In this document: positions 39,225-40,611 of the stretch, piece after piece
How positions within the stretch are numbered: the first letter of the stretch is position 1
Layout: the number at the start of each line of letters is the position of its first letter
Origin: Candidatus Poribacteria bacterium
Lineage (GTDB): Bacteria > Poribacteria > WGA-4E > WGA-3G
Direction: 5' to 3'
Assembly: GCA_022822275.1 (NCBI GenBank)
Contig: JAJEBZ010000138.1
Span: 1-40,611 of the forward strand
DNA length: 40,611 bases
Notes under the pieces: generated by a model
The model's database searches: none
What the model was told of the DNA's origin: nothing
The model's input: the letters and a program-made list of their open reading frames with translations, nothing else
Position numbers and translations under genes: made by a program

Positions 39225-39380
39225 TTTAGTCCCGTAGGGACGCTATGTTTATAGAGGACGTTTATCCGCGGTGTTTTTAGTCCCGACAGAAGCCATACGC
39301 GCTTCTGGCGTTGATTTGGTAGGGACGCTATGTAGATACCATGACAAGTGCTATAAACATATCGTCCCTACGGGACTAAA
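39225..39380. repeat. cluster of three TTTAGTCCC-type palindromic repeats
   Basis: Unit A (39225-39254) begins TTTAGTCCCGTAGGGACG and ends GTTTATAG. Unit C (39351-39380) is its inverse with 29 of 30 bases equal. Unit B (39276-39336) has the same two halves, but a hairpin-bearing insert (CAGAAGC-loop-GCTTCTG, 39287-39307) splits them. The IS630 element begins at the TA inside unit C. There is no gene in 39148-39378. Confidence 0.75.
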
Positions 39381-39383
39381 TGG

Positions 39384-39411
39384 TTGACTCGCCAAGATTT
39401 TATGATATAAT
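39384..39411 (+). promoter_or_regulatory. transposase promoter overlapping the left IS end
   Basis: TTGACT (39384-39389), 16 nt, TATAAT (39406-39411). The -35 lies within the terminal inverted repeat, so transposase bound at the end could repress it. Confidence 0.65.
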
Positions 39412-39465
39412 TCTTCTATCTATTGGATCAAAAATTATTAGGTAAAAATGGAGAGGAGAATTTAG

Positions 39466-39993
39466 ATGGGCAAACGAGTACATCACCTACGCGAGGTTAA
39501 TGAAGAAGAAGCACAACAGCTGAGGACACTTTCTGGTTCACGCACGGAACCCTATCGGATGGTGCAGCGTGCGAAATTGATTGTTAGCATGCTTGATGAC
39601 AAGAAACTCACAGCTACCCAAGCAGCACAACAGGCAGGTTTCAAATCCGGCAACTCAGGTGCGTGTTGGGTCAAAAGGTTCAATGACGATGGTATTCAAG
39701 GACTTTCTGATAAACCGAAAAGTGGTAAACCCCGCATCCATACAGATGAGGTAAGGGGTCAACTGATTGATTTAGCGTTGCAAAAACCGCGTAGTCTTGG
39801 TTATCCATTTGAGTTGTGGACACTGAAACGCTTACAAACTGCGTTTAGAGAGCGGGTAGGTATTCATCTTTCTGATTCAACGATTTGGGAGTGGTTGAAA
39901 GAGGAGGGTTTGCATTGGAAGCGTCAACAAAGTTGGTTTCGTGAAGCAGAGAAACAAGATGAGGCGTTTGTAGAAAAAAGGGGGCCATCATAG
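39466..39993 (+). CDS. IS630 transposase, first frame (DNA-binding part)
   Basis: A 175-residue frame holding the helix-turn-helix DNA-binding half of an IS630 transposase: [20 protein letters not shown], the basic linker [14 protein letters not shown] and the second helical set [19 protein letters not shown]. It ends at TAG 39991 just after an A6G5 run (39974-39984) where the second frame takes over. GGAGAGGAG lies before the ATG. Alone it may bind IS ends and act as an inhibitor. Confidence 0.87.
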   Translation: MGKRVHHLREVNEEEAQQLRTLSGSRTEPYRMVQRAKLIVSMLDDKKLTATQAAQQAGFKSGNSGACWVKRFNDDGIQGLSDKPKSGKPRIHTDEVRGQLIDLALQKPRSLGYPFELWTLKRLQTAFRERVGIHLSDSTIWEWLKEEGLHWKRQQSWFREAEKQDEAFVEKRGPS

Positions 39994-40595
39994 CAGCCTA
40001 TAGTGCTCCACCTGCGAAGACGCGTGTTATCTGTATTGATGAGATGGGGCCGGTAGCAGTCAAGACGTATCCGGGTGCGGTTTGGCAACCGGGTTTGTGT
40101 CGTGCGACTTTTGATCCGGACTATGATCGTCGTGGTAAAGTATGGGTTCATGGTGCGTTTGAACCTGCAACGGGTCAAGCAGAAATAGTGATTTCAGAAC
40201 GGAGGGATAGTGTGAGCCATCTTGCACTAATAGAGAAAGTCATAGAGAAGTTTCCATCAGAAAAGTGGCTTCTGATTGAAGATAATCTTTCTACTCACCA
40301 TGGGCGTGATGTGAAAACGGCATTATTGGCGTGGCCTGAGATAGGTGTGCAGTTTATACCGAAATATGCATGTTGGTTGAACTTGATAGAACCATGGTGG
40401 AAACAGTTGAAATCGTTGGCATTGAAAGGGAGAAGATTTGAGACACGAGAAGAACTGACCGATGCTCTGAAAAATGCGGTGTGTTGGTGGAATGCACATA
40501 AACACCCTTACCATTGGAAGAAACAACCGCAAAAACAACCTTTATACACATTAGGACCTTACGGTTCTATAATTGAAAATATGTCTAAAACTTAG
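39978..40595 (+). CDS. IS630 transposase, second frame (DDE catalytic part, reached by -1 frameshift)
   Basis: In the -1 frame from the A6G5 run the protein continues [20 protein letters not shown] and carries all three catalytic residues: ICIDEMG (D at 40038), [11 protein letters not shown] (D at 40281) and WLNLIEPWW (E at 40389), with 35 residues between the last two. The fused product would be about 375 residues, normal for the family. An internal ATG at 40044 would omit the first aspartate, so frameshifting or transcript slippage is needed for an active enzyme. The DDE set is intact, so the element may still move. Confidence 0.85.
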   Translation, partial: KGAIIAAYSAPPAKTRVICIDEMGPVAVKTYPGAVWQPGLCRATFDPDYDRRGKVWVHGAFEPATGQAEIVISERRDSVSHLALIEKVIEKFPSEKWLLIEDNLSTHHGRDVKTALLAWPEIGVQFIPKYACWLNLIEPWWKQLKSLALKGRRFETREELTDALKNAVCWWNAHKHPYHWKKQPQKQPLYTLGPYGSIIENMSKT

Positions 40596-40611
40596 CGAGT
40601 AAACCATTTAG

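Larger units (their letters stand above)
39379..40608 (+). mobile_element. complete IS630-family insertion sequence
   Basis: The ends are inverted repeats of about 22 bp: AATGGTTGACTCGCCAAG... (39379-39401) and its near complement (40587-40608), differing at two positions and one gap. A TA dinucleotide borders each side (39377-39378, 40609-40610), the target duplication of IS630. It holds a DDE transposase in two frames and a promoter inside the left end. The window ends 3 bases beyond it. Confidence 0.9.

Noticed and set aside
1-40611. CRISPR arrays, rRNA genes, origins of replication
   Set aside because: No regularly spaced direct repeats, no rRNA-like sequence and no DnaA-box cluster were seen in the window.

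Overview
This is a stretch of bacterial chromosome, AT-rich, with dense genes, ordinary Shine-Dalgarno sites and several textbook TTGACA/TATAAT promoters. The gene content (a secreted-type DUF1501 protein, a WD40 protein, a large pre-peptidase-C protein with two haem-c motifs, a Tricorn protease homologue, a PorV-like outer-membrane barrel carrying a SPOR domain, an ECF sigma factor with a huge C-terminal propeller, and many short palindromic repeats) resembles uncultured PVC/FCB-type lineages such as Candidatus Poribacteria or Latescibacterota. That placement is inference from gene style. No rRNA or other phylogenetic marker beyond metG is present to prove it.

Layout. 1-500: a tRNA-Ala on the minus strand and a promoter with an overlapping palindrome. 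500-5700: a lipid locus, namely one giant protein joining fatty-acyl reductase, acyl-AMP ligase, acyl carrier and PlsC acyltransferase, followed 8 nt later by an HAD-IB phosphatase and a small unknown gene. 5700-6300: a toxin-antitoxin pair of BrnT/CopG type whose toxin lacks its N-terminal half. 6300-12000: an orphan adenine/cytosine-N DNA methyltransferase overlapping metG, then an AddB-type Fe-S nuclease without a visible AddA. 12000-21800: a 133-bp MITE-like element and a consensus promoter, then DUF1501, WD40, the haem-c/PPC protein and Tricorn, all probably concerned with cell-envelope or peptide catabolism. 21850-25100: an accessory islet with a second MITE-like element beside another consensus promoter, the broken remains of two toxin-antitoxin modules (truncated PIN, frameshifted UPF0175), and an intact TcmP-DUF5131 gene pair, a conserved two-gene system of unknown function. 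25100-28150: a divergent acetate-kinase-family enzyme, a lone ABC-2 permease and a TIM-barrel lactonase-type amidohydrolase.

28170-34310: divergent genes for the OMP/FlgD-Ig/SPOR protein and for the membrane-tethered sigma factor, with a perfect 12-bp inverted repeat between them, then a lipoprotein with a Cu/Zn-SOD-like fold whose copper histidines appear lost. 34330-36700: palindromic repeats, an aminotransferase, a 114-bp inverted-repeat structure, and a transposase relic joined to a fragment of another gene. 36700-39130: a mannose-6-phosphate isomerase-like cupin and a second PlsC-like acyltransferase. 39130-40611: a cluster of palindromic repeats and a complete IS630-family element (39379-40608, TA at both ends) that sits exactly at the edge of one of those palindromes. 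Its transposase needs a -1 frameshift.

The strongest candidates for new biology are the reductase-ligase-ACP-acyltransferase megaenzyme with its phosphatase, the sigma factor that carries its own transmembrane segment and Asp-box propeller, the TcmP-DUF5131 pair, and two nested-repeat patterns (MITEs abutting promoters, and palindromes interrupted by a shared hairpin insert).
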